Assembly: GCF_000170755.1 (NCBI RefSeq)
Contig: NZ_ABCK01000035.1
Span: 1-50,350, forward strand
Source of the DNA: Lentisphaera araneosa HTCC2155
GTDB lineage: Bacteria; Verrucomicrobiota; Lentisphaeria; Lentisphaerales; Lentisphaeraceae
Reading direction: 5' to 3'
DNA: 50,350 bases
The notes beneath the pieces were generated by a model that was given only the letters and a program-made list of their open reading frames with translations, was not told the DNA's origin and ran no database searches. A program made the translations under genes and the position numbers. Positions 39,976 to 49,820 of the stretch are shown here, piece after piece. Every line of letters begins with the position of its first letter. Within the stretch, counting starts at the first letter, position 1.

Positions 39976-41651
39976 TAGAGCGAGTTAGGGTCCATTAAGA
40001 TTCTAAGGCTCGACATAAAGGCGTCTTCGATTGAGCTTTCAAATTTTGCAGGGATGAGCGCATCTACTTGTACGTCAACCGCCGCTGGATAAAGAATAAT
40101 AGGATTGAAGTATGCTGAGCTTTTATCTTTGTTGACTGCAGCAATTGTGATCAGCTCCCCGTCAGAATTTATAGAGATGAGAGGAGTAATGTTTTCATTT
40201 TCTCTAACTGTGTATCCCAATGGGAGCATTTTATTGAATTGTGCAGGTGACCTTAACATATCAATAGAGCCATCTTCCTCAGAAGCATTTAAGATTTTAT
40301 GAATGTGAATTTCATCATCGCCATCAAGGCTGATGTTCAGATCATTTGTGGCATTTTGTAGGTTGCGTGAGATTTCACCTAGAAAGTTAACGCTATGAGA
40401 TGAGACCCACATAATCCGTCCACCTTGGTTTTGATATTCTCTAATGCGTTTATTAAGTTCGCTTTGCAAGTACCATCCAGATCGAGCAGAAAATTTAATG
40501 CAAGGGATGATGATAACAGGCATCGACTTAGCTGTAGGGAAGTCACTGCGTAAAATAGAATCTAAATTCAAGACGGTGTATTCAATCTTCCTTTTGGCTA
40601 GAGAAGAACTGATTTGAGAAGATAAAACAAGTGCTTGCTTACCAAGAAGGGAGCCCTGCTTAGTAGATAGTGGTTCAACGAGTAAACCCACGCTGCCTTC
40701 TTTGCTCTGCGTTTTAATAGCCTCTTTAAGGAAAAGGCTTGTTTCAAGAGGGATTGCTTGATCGATTTTACTCGAGCTTACTGTAATGCTTTTACTATCG
40801 GGGGCTTTATACTTTATCTTAAGTTTGGCAAATTCTACGGCAGTTCTTAGTATGGATGCAGTTGTTTGAATACTACCTACAGATGATTTTAAAACGGCCA
40901 GGTTGCCATTGTAGGTTGTTTTGTCTTTGGTAAGGGCGGCGCGTTGTAGATTGAGTGCGAGTTTATTAGCATGCATTTGTGAATTCTTCAAAATTGAAGC
41001 GGGACGTTGTAATAGGAAGTTAGTTATGTACTCACTGTTCGTTGTGATGACTTGAGGTTTAATATTACTGATCAGTTTTTCATATATGTCTTGGCTATAA
41101 TCAGTTTTGAAAGCATCATTGAAAGAGGGGGTCGCAGCTCCTCGCATAGAAATAGCTTGACCTTCTGAGTTTTTGAGGTCGGGGGCTAAGGCAGGTATGT
41201 ATTCTGATAAATAGTTAATTTCTGCGAGGTTACTTAGGTTGCTGTAGTTCGCGATGTTGTTATTTAAACAAGCTGTCCAAAAGCCAATTTGCATGGAGTC
41301 ATCTGAGGCGATGGCGTTTGTGAGCATTTCGAAAATGATCGGGAGTGAGTTGGGTTCAAGTAAGCGTGTCGTGTTATAGATCATCATTTCTTTTAGGCGA
41401 GTGATGTCTTTGTTGTCAAGCGGGCTTAGTGGTATGGCGCTAATGCCGAGGGCCTGTTTGTTTGTGATTGTTGGTACAAATGAATTAATGCTGTTGTTGA
41501 GGCTGGAGCTCGGTAAGACTTCTTCAAATTCAGGATAGATTTCGATAGTTTTTCTTAGTAGTGCTTGATAGTCTTCTGTAGATCTTGCAAACAAGGGTGT
41601 ATAAACGGCCAGGAATAGCAAGAAAAACTTATTATAGGAGATGACTTTCAT
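39975..41651 (-). CDS. Large exported protein of unknown function with a GATase-like segment
   Basis: A 558-residue protein with a signal peptide (YNKFFLLFLAVYTPLFA). The first half is helical and Ser/Asn-rich. From about residue 320 to 440 it shows VGLLVEPLSTKQG, MPVIIIPCIKFSARSG and REYQNQGGRIMWVSSHS, which resemble the GATase/beta-galactosidase-trimer flavodoxin-like fold often found in carbohydrate-active proteins. No enzymatic triad was identified. It is coupled to the following membrane protein (TAATG). I do not recognise a family. Confidence 0.78.
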   Translation of the reverse strand: MKVISYNKFFLLFLAVYTPLFARSTEDYQALLRKTIEIYPEFEEVLPSSSLNNSINSFVPTITNKQALGISAIPLSPLDNKDITRLKEMMIYNTTRLLEPNSLPIIFEMLTNAIASDDSMQIGFWTACLNNNIANYSNLSNLAEINYLSEYIPALAPDLKNSEGQAISMRGAATPSFNDAFKTDYSQDIYEKLISNIKPQVITTNSEYITNFLLQRPASILKNSQMHANKLALNLQRAALTKDKTTYNGNLAVLKSSVGSIQTTASILRTAVEFAKLKIKYKAPDSKSITVSSSKIDQAIPLETSLFLKEAIKTQSKEGSVGLLVEPLSTKQGSLLGKQALVLSSQISSSLAKRKIEYTVLNLDSILRSDFPTAKSMPVIIIPCIKFSARSGWYLQSELNKRIREYQNQGGRIMWVSSHSVNFLGEISRNLQNATNDLNISLDGDDEIHIHKILNASEEDGSIDMLRSPAQFNKMLPLGYTVRENENITPLISINSDGELITIAAVNKDKSSAYFNPIILYPAAVDVQVDALIPAKFESSIEDAFMSSLRILMDPNSL

Positions 41652-41824
41652 GTTTCGCCTCAGTGTATTTTAAATTCAATAACAAATAGGATACTTCTAA
41701 AATTCTACTGAGCAAGCAGAAAAAGTACCCGTAAGTTTATCATGTTGAAAATTTCTTAAATTATGTTATAATTCTTGACTTTTTATATATTTAGAGACCT
41801 AATTACCAGATTTTGGATGGATGA

Positions 41825-42349
41825 ATGATTGATTTTTTTAGACTCGTTAAAGATGAGAAACTTGCAGATATTTATAGGGCTTTGCAAGACCCTAATTTTG
41901 AAGTAAACCAAAAAGATTTACATGGTAAAGTGGCTTTGCACTACGCTTTGAATCTACAGATTATTAGGATTTTAGTGGCGAGTGGTGCGAATGTTAATGT
42001 TCGCGATAAAAAAGGTTTAACTCCTTTAGATTACGCTCCAAATGATAAAGTTGAGCAGACTTTGCTCGAATTTGAAGCCGTACATGGTGAGCCTATTATT
42101 CTTAAAGAAGATGTTGACTTTCAAAGACGTCAAAAAATCAAAGATGAAGAGAAGAAAGCTGAGCTTGAAGAGAAGAAGAGGCTAGAAGCTGAGAAAGAAG
42201 CTGCACACAAAGCTGAGATCTTGAAAAGACGTGAAGCTCGAAAAGCTGAAACAGCTAAAAGGAACGCAGAGAAGAAAGCCCAAGCAAAAGCTGAACGTGA
42301 GTTAAAAGCAAAGCGCCAGGCGATGTTAAAGAAAAAGAGCGAAAGCTAA
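41825..42349 (+). CDS. Ankyrin-repeat protein with Lys/Glu/Ala coiled-coil tail
   Basis: A 174-residue protein. Residues 28-75 hold about two ankyrin repeats (DLHGKVALHYALNLQIIRILVASGANVNVRDKKGLTPLDYA). From residue 100 to the end the chain is a highly charged coiled coil rich in Lys, Glu and Ala (EEKKAELEEKKRLEAEKEAA onward), with no signal peptide. A second in-frame ATG is not needed; the first at 41825 is used. It is monocistronic and followed by a strong terminator. Ankyrin parts usually bind other proteins; partner unknown. Confidence 0.82.
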   Translation: MIDFFRLVKDEKLADIYRALQDPNFEVNQKDLHGKVALHYALNLQIIRILVASGANVNVRDKKGLTPLDYAPNDKVEQTLLEFEAVHGEPIILKEDVDFQRRQKIKDEEKKAELEEKKRLEAEKEAAHKAEILKRREARKAETAKRNAEKKAQAKAERELKAKRQAMLKKKSES

Positions 42350-42360
42350 AATACTTATAA

Positions 42361-42388
42361 AAGTGAGTTTAATAACTCACTTTTTTTT
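42361..42388 (+). terminator. Rho-independent terminator of the ankyrin gene
   Basis: AAGTGAGTT pairs with AACTCACTT around TAAT, followed by a T-run (eight T from 42381). The U-tract touches the stop of the convergent AsmA-like gene, for which the hairpin could act as a weaker terminator. Confidence 0.9.
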
Positions 42389-44891
42389 ATCTCTCATCAT
42401 CTGATTTAAAGATATTGAAGAACCGAGATGGGGTTCCGTTGATTGATTTTTTAAAGTTATCCATACTGTTTATCGTCCATTCATAGCCATTTTTGTCTCC
42501 TCGGACTTCGGCTTTTACTAATACGGAAAGTGGGCTGAATAGTCCCTTTAAGATATCAACATTTAGCGGTTTTGGTAGTGTGAGTATGCCTTTGAGGTAG
42601 TGTGTGTTTATATTAAAAAGATACATTGTTTGTCTCCAGTCAAACCAGCCTTCTCCGGAGAGGGCTATGAGTTTTCCGTCACTGAAGAAGTTTTCAATGT
42701 TGACCTGTTGATCGAAAAATTTAAGTTGAGCAGACATTTCTTTTACTTTGGCGGCAGAAACAAAAGGGAGGATTGATTCTAGGCGATTGAAGAAGGTAGA
42801 AAGGAAGGGGATCTCTAAGAATAAGCCATCGTAAATATGAACAAAACCCTCGCCGAGAATGCTTTGGATTTCACCATTTTTACTTTTTAGTGCAATGTCT
42901 GCACCGAAGTTGACTCGTCCCGCTGCTGTGGTTAGTGAGTCTTTTTGCAATTCTGATATGAGTCCGGCAAGGTCGATGTTAGTTGCATTTATTTTTAAGG
43001 CTTGTTGATTGAGTTCAAGGTTATCTTGGTAAACGAAGTGCATGTTGCCTGAATAGAAATCAGCTTTTCTTGATGCGATCATGATTTTTTTATCGCGCAT
43101 ATTAAAAGTGATTTTTGGAGATTCGATTTTAAGGTTATTAAAGGTGAATTCAGGAAGTTCAATGTAGGCTTCGCTTCTTGCGTTTAGAGCCTCGTCTAGG
43201 TTGAGGTGTCCGGTTAAACGTGCGTAGCTATTGTTGGGTAAGCCGAGTGAGTCGAGGAGGCCTTTCCATTCACCATTGGCAATTCTTAGGGTTTGAGGGA
43301 TTGATATGGTTGAATAGAATTGATAATCGATTGTGCAGTCATTTGTTACATTTTTAAATCCCAGGTGGCCTCGTGCATGAGTATCGGTCGTATCAACTTG
43401 GATGTTGTGTACGAGTATTTGTTCGGGGAACTGCATGTAAACTTTTGCAGATAGTTTTTGTGTGTTAACGCCATTAATGGAGGCGCCGTCTGCTTTGAAT
43501 TCTCCGTCAAAAGTCATGAGGTCTTCGTTTCTGATGGGGTCATAGCGATAGTCGAAATACCCAGACCAGGTAGGAATGGCCGTGCGGCCCCAAGAAAATC
43601 TTTCCCAAACATTTAAATAGTTTCTACGTCCGCTGTCACTGAATATAAAATGGCTTATATGGCGCGGGTCGCCGGAGGCGTCTGCATAGAGTGATACTTT
43701 GCTGTTTAAGAAATTATAACGTACTTGGACTTTACCGTTGATTTGAGGCCCCGCTAGTTTAAGGGTCTCTGACTGGAAGTTGAGGTTTTTAAATTTTATG
43801 GGGCCTTCCACGAGGTCGACGTATAAACCTTGGACTTGGAAGTTGGATGCTTTTATGGTTCCCTGAGCTTCCCATTGTTTATAGTCGTCTATATTTGGGT
43901 TGTTGATATAGAGGTTGAAGCTGGGTGGAGTTTCGTTGAACTTAACAAAATCTACATGCTTGATGAGTTTAGGTGCAAAGATCTTCAGGTACTTAAAAGG
44001 GAAGACTTGGCCCTTTAGTTGTGCGGAGAGTTTTTTGCTTTTAAGTTCGTATTCTATGTGGCCTGAGAGGGTCTCGTTATTGTCGGCGTTGATCTCAAAC
44101 TGGGGGATAGTGAGTGCGTCTTTTTTTAATTGTAAACGGATCTTTGTACTTTTGACTAGTGAGCCTAAGTAAAGAAATTCCGGAAGGGAGAGGTCTATTT
44201 GAGCGGTACTCTTTTCGGGTTGTAATACATCGACAAAAAAATTGATTTTGACCGACGTTTTTTCGGTGATGTTAAGGAGTTGAGCTACATCATTTACGTT
44301 GATGATAGCCTCTTTGATGTGGTCTGGAATGAGCTTGTTTAATTCGGTTGCTGATAGGAGTTTGGTGGAAGCTTCGTCTTTCTTTTCAGTTTGCACCCAA
44401 TTGGTGAGTTCGCCTTGTATTTGAAGATTTAGGTTTTGAGTGTTGCACTCAAAGTAGTTGATTTTAAGAGTTTTATGATCGAGTAGCTTGGCGTTGAGGT
44501 TGACTTGGTTGACGAGTAGGTACTCTTCTTCGTTGCCATGTTTAAGTTTTAAGTTGAAATTTGCGTTTCTTACTTGCAATGACTCTGGTGTAAATAAGCC
44601 TTGAGACAGGTCCGCTAGATTAAATGAGACTTGTATCTTTTCTGCTTGATAAATGGCTTTTTCTTGGGAGTCGTCTTTTACAGAAATGTTGTTGATTTTG
44701 ATTCCGCTAATGGGCCCCACATGAACTTCGTCTATAGAGAAGTTCAGGTGGGGTGAGTCAAGTTCTTGCCTTAGACCTAGGATTAAATTTTTAGGTAAAC
44801 CTTTGATTTCTAAGATCAGAATAAGAATACAAAGAGTCATTCCTGCTAAAGAAAAGACTCCCCTAAAAATATGCCAGGTTTTTAAAAGCAT
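42387..44891 (-). CDS. AsmA/YhdP-like envelope protein
   Basis: An 834-residue protein with one N-terminal membrane helix (GVFSLAGMTLCILILILEI) and a long periplasmic beta-rich chain. The early FSIDEVHVGPISGIKINNISVKD, YQAEKIQVSFNLADLSQGLF and LQVRNANFNLKL are typical of AsmA-like repeat-groove proteins, and the region about residues 660-770 looks like the conserved AsmA C-terminal part (AAGRVNFGADIALKSKNG...). These proteins probably carry lipids between membranes. It starts within the stop of glgB (TAATG), an odd pairing. Confidence 0.82.
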   Translation of the reverse strand: MLLKTWHIFRGVFSLAGMTLCILILILEIKGLPKNLILGLRQELDSPHLNFSIDEVHVGPISGIKINNISVKDDSQEKAIYQAEKIQVSFNLADLSQGLFTPESLQVRNANFNLKLKHGNEEEYLLVNQVNLNAKLLDHKTLKINYFECNTQNLNLQIQGELTNWVQTEKKDEASTKLLSATELNKLIPDHIKEAIINVNDVAQLLNITEKTSVKINFFVDVLQPEKSTAQIDLSLPEFLYLGSLVKSTKIRLQLKKDALTIPQFEINADNNETLSGHIEYELKSKKLSAQLKGQVFPFKYLKIFAPKLIKHVDFVKFNETPPSFNLYINNPNIDDYKQWEAQGTIKASNFQVQGLYVDLVEGPIKFKNLNFQSETLKLAGPQINGKVQVRYNFLNSKVSLYADASGDPRHISHFIFSDSGRRNYLNVWERFSWGRTAIPTWSGYFDYRYDPIRNEDLMTFDGEFKADGASINGVNTQKLSAKVYMQFPEQILVHNIQVDTTDTHARGHLGFKNVTNDCTIDYQFYSTISIPQTLRIANGEWKGLLDSLGLPNNSYARLTGHLNLDEALNARSEAYIELPEFTFNNLKIESPKITFNMRDKKIMIASRKADFYSGNMHFVYQDNLELNQQALKINATNIDLAGLISELQKDSLTTAAGRVNFGADIALKSKNGEIQSILGEGFVHIYDGLFLEIPFLSTFFNRLESILPFVSAAKVKEMSAQLKFFDQQVNIENFFSDGKLIALSGEGWFDWRQTMYLFNINTHYLKGILTLPKPLNVDILKGLFSPLSVLVKAEVRGDKNGYEWTINSMDNFKKSINGTPSRFFNIFKSDDER

Positions 44892-47068
44892 TAATCACTC
44901 ATTTTTAGATAAAGGACTGAGAGTGGAGGTAAGTTAGCTGTTATGCTATGACTTTTGTTGTGTGCTACTTGTGGAGAGGATTGATAAACTTCGGTAGGCG
45001 AGTAATTACTTCCGCCGAACTCAGTGTCGTCTGAGTTAAGTAATACTTTATATCGACCTGCGGAGGGTACTCCTATGGTGTAGTTGTCTCGTGGAACCGG
45101 TGTTAAATTCATAATGCATAAGACTTGTTCATTGTTTGAATTTTTTCTCATGAACGATAGGACGCTTTGTTCGCTATCTTGTGCATCGATCCATTCAAAA
45201 CCATCGTGACTAAAATCTATTTCCCATAAGCAGTTTTCGTGCTTGTAAATCTCGTTGAGTTTTTTGCTGAATTTTTGAATGCCTAGGTGATTGCCGTTGT
45301 TTAGGGTTGCCCAGTCAAGGTTCTTAGATTCGCTCCATTCATGCCATTGAGCGATTTCGCAACCCATGAAAAATATTTTCTTGCCTGGGTGAGCATACAT
45401 GTAGGCGTAGAGACACCTGAGGTTCGCAAATTTCTGCCAAGTGTCGCCAGGCATTTTTTGGATTAACGAGCCTTTACCATGCACGACTTCGTCATGGCTT
45501 AGGGGTAGTACAAAGTTTTCGTTAAAAGCATAAACCAGAGAAAAAGTGAGTTGGTTTTGGTGGTATTTTCTGTGGATGGGTTCTGTTGAAAAATAAGTTA
45601 AGGTGTCGTGCATCCAGCCCATATTCCATTTCATTGTGAATCCTAGGCCACCATCGTAAATAGGGCGAGACACTTTTGGAAAAGCGGTGGATTCTTCAGC
45701 AATGACCATCGATCCAGGACAATGTTCGTGGGCTAGTGTATTAAGCTGTTTTAGGAATTCAATGGCTTCGTAGTTTTCTCTGCCGCCATCTTTGTTTGGA
45801 CGCCATTCGCCTTCGTTACGTGAGTAATCTCGATAAAGCATGGAGGCTACAGCATCAACTCTTAAGCCATCGATGTGGAATTCCTTGAGCCAGTAAAGTG
45901 CGGATGAAATTAAGAAGTTAGCGACTTCATTTCTTCCAAAGTTGAAGATGAAGGTGTTCCAGTCAGGGTGATATCCTTCGTCGGGATTGTCATGCTCGTA
46001 AAGTGAGCTGCCGTCGAATTGACCCAGGGCGTGTCGGTCAGTTGGGAAGTGAGCTGGTACCCAGTCAATTAATACGCCAATGTTGAGTTTGTGTAAGTGG
46101 TTGACGAAATAGGCAAAGTCGGCCGGGGTTCCAAAACGAGAGCTCGGAGCGAAATACCCAGTGGCTTGATAGCCCCATGAAGGGTCATATGGAAATTCGG
46201 TTATAGGTAAAAGTTCAATATGAGTGTAACCCATTTCGGAGATGTATTTGCCGAGGGTGTGGGCTATGTCGCGATAGTTAGCAAACTCGCCGTCTTTTTT
46301 AAGTTCAGGGTGGTTCCATGATCCGATATGAATTTCGTAAATGCTGAGAGGTGCGTTCATGGGATCAGTTTTTTCTCTTTGTGCGAGCCATTGGTCATCG
46401 GACCAGCTTATTTGGCTGTTATCCCAAACAACACTTGCAGTTCCTGGTCTCAGTTCACAAAATTTTCCAAGGGGGTCTTGTTTTTCCAGTATCTCGTTGC
46501 TTTGAGTTTTTATTGCAAATTTATAGTATTCGCCTTGAGCCATCTCAGGCATGAAAATCTCCCAGATTCCGTTGCTGCCGATGAGTTTTCTCATGGGGTT
46601 TATAGCACGGTTCCAGCCGTTGAAGTTACCGATTAAAGAGACACCTCTAGCGTCAGGGGCCCAAACTTTGAAGCTGATGCCAGGGATTGAGTTAGATGTT
46701 GTTGCTTGGCTTCCCAGTACTTTGTAGAGCTCTAAGTGAGTGCCCTCGTGCATTAAATGGACATCTAAGTCTCCAAGTGTTGGGAGGAAGGCGTAGGGGT
46801 CGTATTTTGATGATTGATTATCGACAGAATAATGGACGTTAACTTTATATGGTTTTTTAGGAGCTGATTTGATTGTAGTGGTAAAAAAACCATCGTCATG
46901 TCGAGTAGCTTTATGAGTCTTGCCTGCGATAGAAATGCTAAGTTTTTCTGCAAATGGCTCGTAGTTTCTGATAATCCATTTCTCATCGAGTTTGTGAAGT
47001 CCGAGATAGTTGTGGGGGGATTCGTGGTGTAGCTCACAGATAGCGCGTTGTTGCTCAATGGAAATCAT
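44891..47068 (-). CDS. glgB: 1,4-alpha-glucan branching enzyme
   Basis: A 725-residue GH13 enzyme that makes alpha-1,6 branches in glycogen. The order is an N-terminal carbohydrate-binding part, a CBM48-type module (FKVWAPDARGVSLIGNFNGWNR), and the catalytic barrel: DWVPAHFPTD, nucleophile Asp in DGLRVDAVASMLYRDYSR, acid Glu in IAEESTAFP, and the third Asp in LSHDEVVHGKGSL. The C-terminal beta domain has the usual family end. No other glycogen gene is nearby. The stop overlaps the start of the AsmA-like gene by one base. Confidence 0.96.
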   Translation of the reverse strand: MISIEQQRAICELHHESPHNYLGLHKLDEKWIIRNYEPFAEKLSISIAGKTHKATRHDDGFFTTTIKSAPKKPYKVNVHYSVDNQSSKYDPYAFLPTLGDLDVHLMHEGTHLELYKVLGSQATTSNSIPGISFKVWAPDARGVSLIGNFNGWNRAINPMRKLIGSNGIWEIFMPEMAQGEYYKFAIKTQSNEILEKQDPLGKFCELRPGTASVVWDNSQISWSDDQWLAQREKTDPMNAPLSIYEIHIGSWNHPELKKDGEFANYRDIAHTLGKYISEMGYTHIELLPITEFPYDPSWGYQATGYFAPSSRFGTPADFAYFVNHLHKLNIGVLIDWVPAHFPTDRHALGQFDGSSLYEHDNPDEGYHPDWNTFIFNFGRNEVANFLISSALYWLKEFHIDGLRVDAVASMLYRDYSRNEGEWRPNKDGGRENYEAIEFLKQLNTLAHEHCPGSMVIAEESTAFPKVSRPIYDGGLGFTMKWNMGWMHDTLTYFSTEPIHRKYHQNQLTFSLVYAFNENFVLPLSHDEVVHGKGSLIQKMPGDTWQKFANLRCLYAYMYAHPGKKIFFMGCEIAQWHEWSESKNLDWATLNNGNHLGIQKFSKKLNEIYKHENCLWEIDFSHDGFEWIDAQDSEQSVLSFMRKNSNNEQVLCIMNLTPVPRDNYTIGVPSAGRYKVLLNSDDTEFGGSNYSPTEVYQSSPQVAHNKSHSITANLPPLSVLYLKMSD

Positions 47069-47276
47069 GTAGTCCTCAAAATTGTTTTGCTCCTAATTGT
47101 GTATGAGTGAAGTATAGGGTTAGATTGATAGTATTCAAATATATAAAACCTTAAGAACGTGTCAGTAAAATACGTTTTTTTTAAACTGAGATATTAAGGA
47201 CTTGTATCATTTGAATGCTCATGTATTTTTGGCAGACCTATAGTAGATAATTTTTTAAATTGAAGGTCCAAAAATA

Positions 47277-48779
47277 ATGATAGTAAATGAAAAAGTTGAC
47301 GAGCTCATGCAATCGACAAAATTGCAGGGTTTGACTTTCGATGATGTGACATTGGTCACACAGTATGCAGATTTTCTTCCAGAAGAAACCAGTATTAAAT
47401 CAAAATTCAGTAGAAATATTGGTTTAAATATCCCCTTCGTGAGTGCTGCTATGGATACCGTTACTGGCCCGTCGATGGCAATTGCAATAGCGCGGCTTGG
47501 TGGCATCGGTGTCATACATAAAAATATGGATATTGCTCTTCACGCGGAAGCTGTAAAAAAAGTTAAATTGCACTCTAATGGTTTGATTCAAGACCCCGTG
47601 AGTTTTCAGGAGTCGCAAACAGTTGAAGAGCTCTTAAATTATAAAGATGAGAAGCGCCTTCCTTTTTCGGGTTTTCCAATTGTCGATGCTAACGGTCGAG
47701 TCGCGGGCATCTTAACTGCTAAGGACTTGAAGTTTTGTAACGATAGTCGTTTGAAGCTTAAAGATGTAATGACGAGTTCGATTCTGACTGCTAATGAAGG
47801 GACTACTTTAGAAGACGCGTACAAAATCATGATTGATAAAAAGATAGGTAAATTACCGCTTTTGTGTGAGAATGGTTCTTTGGCAGGTCTTTATAGTTTT
47901 CATGATGTGAATGCCTTAATTACGGGTACATCTAAACTTGAAAACTTGGATTCAAAGTACCAGCTGCGTTGTGCCGCCGCAATTAGCCCATATGATTTTG
48001 GTAGAGCAGAAGCTCTGATTAACGCGGGTGTGGATGCTATTGTTATTGATACAGCTCACGGGCACTCAAAAGGTGTGATTGAGACAGTTAAAGAACTGAA
48101 GGCTGGTATGGGTAGTTCGGTTGATGTTATTGCGGGTAATGTAGGGACAGCTGTTGGTGCAAAAGCTCTTGCCGATGCAGGTGCCGATGCGGTGAAAGTA
48201 GGTATTGGTCCGGGTTCTATATGTACAACTCGTGTTGTTTGTGGTGTTGGTGTTCCTCAGATCACAGCAGTTTATGAAGCTTCAAGAGCAGTTCCTTCAG
48301 ATGTGCCGATCATTGCAGATGGTGGTATTAAGCAGTCTGGAGATGTCCCAAAGGCGATTACTTCAGGTGCAAGTAGCGTGATGATGGGTGGTTTGCTCGC
48401 AGCGACTGAAGAAAGTCCTGGTGAAAAGATTATGATGCAAGGTCGTCGCTTCGTTGTTTACAGAGGTATGGGTAGCTTGGAAGCCATGAAAAGTGGAAAA
48501 GGTAGTCGTGAACGTTACTCACAAGGTGATGTGGAGGATTCCAGCCAGCTAATTCCTCAAGGTGTTGAGGGACGTGTGCCTTATAGAGGTACTGCAGGAA
48601 GTGTATTGCATCAATTTGCTGGAAGTTTGAAATTTTCTTTAGGATACTGTGGAGCTAAAACAGTTCCTGAATTGCAACAAAAAGGTATTTTATACCGCGT
48701 GACCCCGTCAGGTTTGCGAGAAGCGCATCCACATGATATCCAAATGGTAAAAGACGCACCTAATTACCGCACTGTGTAA
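47277..48779 (+). CDS. guaB: Inosine-5'-monophosphate dehydrogenase
   Basis: A 500-residue enzyme for the first committed step of GMP synthesis. TIM-barrel start [10 protein letters not shown], two CBS domains (about residues 100-215; [19 protein letters not shown] and [20 protein letters not shown]), and the catalytic loop [12 protein letters not shown] with Cys316. The flap region contains [10 protein letters not shown] and [11 protein letters not shown]. It is divergent from glgB across 208 bp and followed after 1 bp by floA. Start is the first ATG of the frame; its ribosome site is weak. Confidence 0.97.
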   Translation: MIVNEKVDELMQSTKLQGLTFDDVTLVTQYADFLPEETSIKSKFSRNIGLNIPFVSAAMDTVTGPSMAIAIARLGGIGVIHKNMDIALHAEAVKKVKLHSNGLIQDPVSFQESQTVEELLNYKDEKRLPFSGFPIVDANGRVAGILTAKDLKFCNDSRLKLKDVMTSSILTANEGTTLEDAYKIMIDKKIGKLPLLCENGSLAGLYSFHDVNALITGTSKLENLDSKYQLRCAAAISPYDFGRAEALINAGVDAIVIDTAHGHSKGVIETVKELKAGMGSSVDVIAGNVGTAVGAKALADAGADAVKVGIGPGSICTTRVVCGVGVPQITAVYEASRAVPSDVPIIADGGIKQSGDVPKAITSGASSVMMGGLLAATEESPGEKIMMQGRRFVVYRGMGSLEAMKSGKGSRERYSQGDVEDSSQLIPQGVEGRVPYRGTAGSVLHQFAGSLKFSLGYCGAKTVPELQQKGILYRVTPSGLREAHPHDIQMVKDAPNYRTV

Positions 48780-48780
48780 T

Positions 48781-49731
48781 ATGTATATAATTTTAACATT
48801 AGGAATTTTAGTATTACTTTTACTAGTTTTTTTAGTGTTAATTAACGTAGGTGCCTACGTTAAGGTGAAATCGAACGGTATTGACTTAAGTTTTGTCAAT
48901 ATCGTTTTTTCGCGTTTGCGTGGGTTGAACCCAGATAAATTGGTTGATGCATATATCACTCTATTACGCGCTGGGGTCAGTATAGAATATACTAGAATCG
49001 AAAGTCACGCCTTGTGTGGAGGTGATGTTTTGTCAGTGGTGGATGCTTCAGTATCTGCTTTGAAATCTTCTATAGATATGGATTTCGAGCAATTATGTAA
49101 GCTTGACTTAGCAGGTAGAGATGTGGTTTCTGCAGTGGATAGTTATGTTCACCCCGTTGTGATTAATTGCCCAAGTAATAAACAGCCCGGTTATATTGTG
49201 ACGGTAGCAAAAGATGGAATACGTTTAGGTATAAGTGTGAAGTTAACTGTGCGATCGGACTTAAAAAGCTTGATCGGAGGGGCTGGGGTTTTAACAGTTG
49301 AAGCTAGGGTTCAGGAGAAAGTGTTGGGGGCAGTTGGTGCAGCAGAGTCACATAAGGATGTTTTGAATAATCCTTCCATATTGGTTGAGCATTTACAGAA
49401 AGAATCTAACGCTTTAGAGGGGACGTACTTCACCTTGGTTTCAGTAGATGTCTCAGGGATAAAAGTTTTGGATAATCTCAAGGCTAAGTTGGATTCAATT
49501 CAGTCTGAAGCCGATAAAAAAGTTGCTGAGTCACGAGCCGAGGCGCAAAAAGCTGATGCGAAAGCAAGACAGCAAGAGATGAAGGCTAAGTTGCAAGAAA
49601 TGAATGCGAATGTGGTTTCTGCGAGAGTGGTTTTGCCGGATGCTATAAAAAGCGGAATTGACGACGGGGTGCTGGGAACACGAGAATCTAAGGTAAAAAA
49701 CGTATCTCAATGGCGTTCGCAGGCGCTTTAA
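48781..49731 (+). CDS. floA: FloA-like flotillin
   Basis: A 316-residue membrane-associated SPFH protein of the bacterial flotillin FloA (YqfA) type. A hydrophobic anchor (ILTLGILVLLLLVFLVLINVG) is followed by the SPFH domain with VKSNGIDLSFVNIVFSRLRGLNP and a C-terminal helical part rich in Ala/Glu/Lys (EADKKVAESRAEAQKADAKARQ). Flotillins organise membrane microdomains. It begins one base after the guaB stop, so it is probably co-transcribed with guaB. No NfeD-like partner is next to it. Confidence 0.92.
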   Translation: MYIILTLGILVLLLLVFLVLINVGAYVKVKSNGIDLSFVNIVFSRLRGLNPDKLVDAYITLLRAGVSIEYTRIESHALCGGDVLSVVDASVSALKSSIDMDFEQLCKLDLAGRDVVSAVDSYVHPVVINCPSNKQPGYIVTVAKDGIRLGISVKLTVRSDLKSLIGGAGVLTVEARVQEKVLGAVGAAESHKDVLNNPSILVEHLQKESNALEGTYFTLVSVDVSGIKVLDNLKAKLDSIQSEADKKVAESRAEAQKADAKARQQEMKAKLQEMNANVVSARVVLPDAIKSGIDDGVLGTRESKVKNVSQWRSQAL

Positions 49732-49820
49732 GTACTTGACTCCTTGTTAACACAAACTAGCTTTTTTACTGATGTGTTATTATTTTTTTGAAAAATTAAA
49801 GGATTCAATAAGGAAAATCT

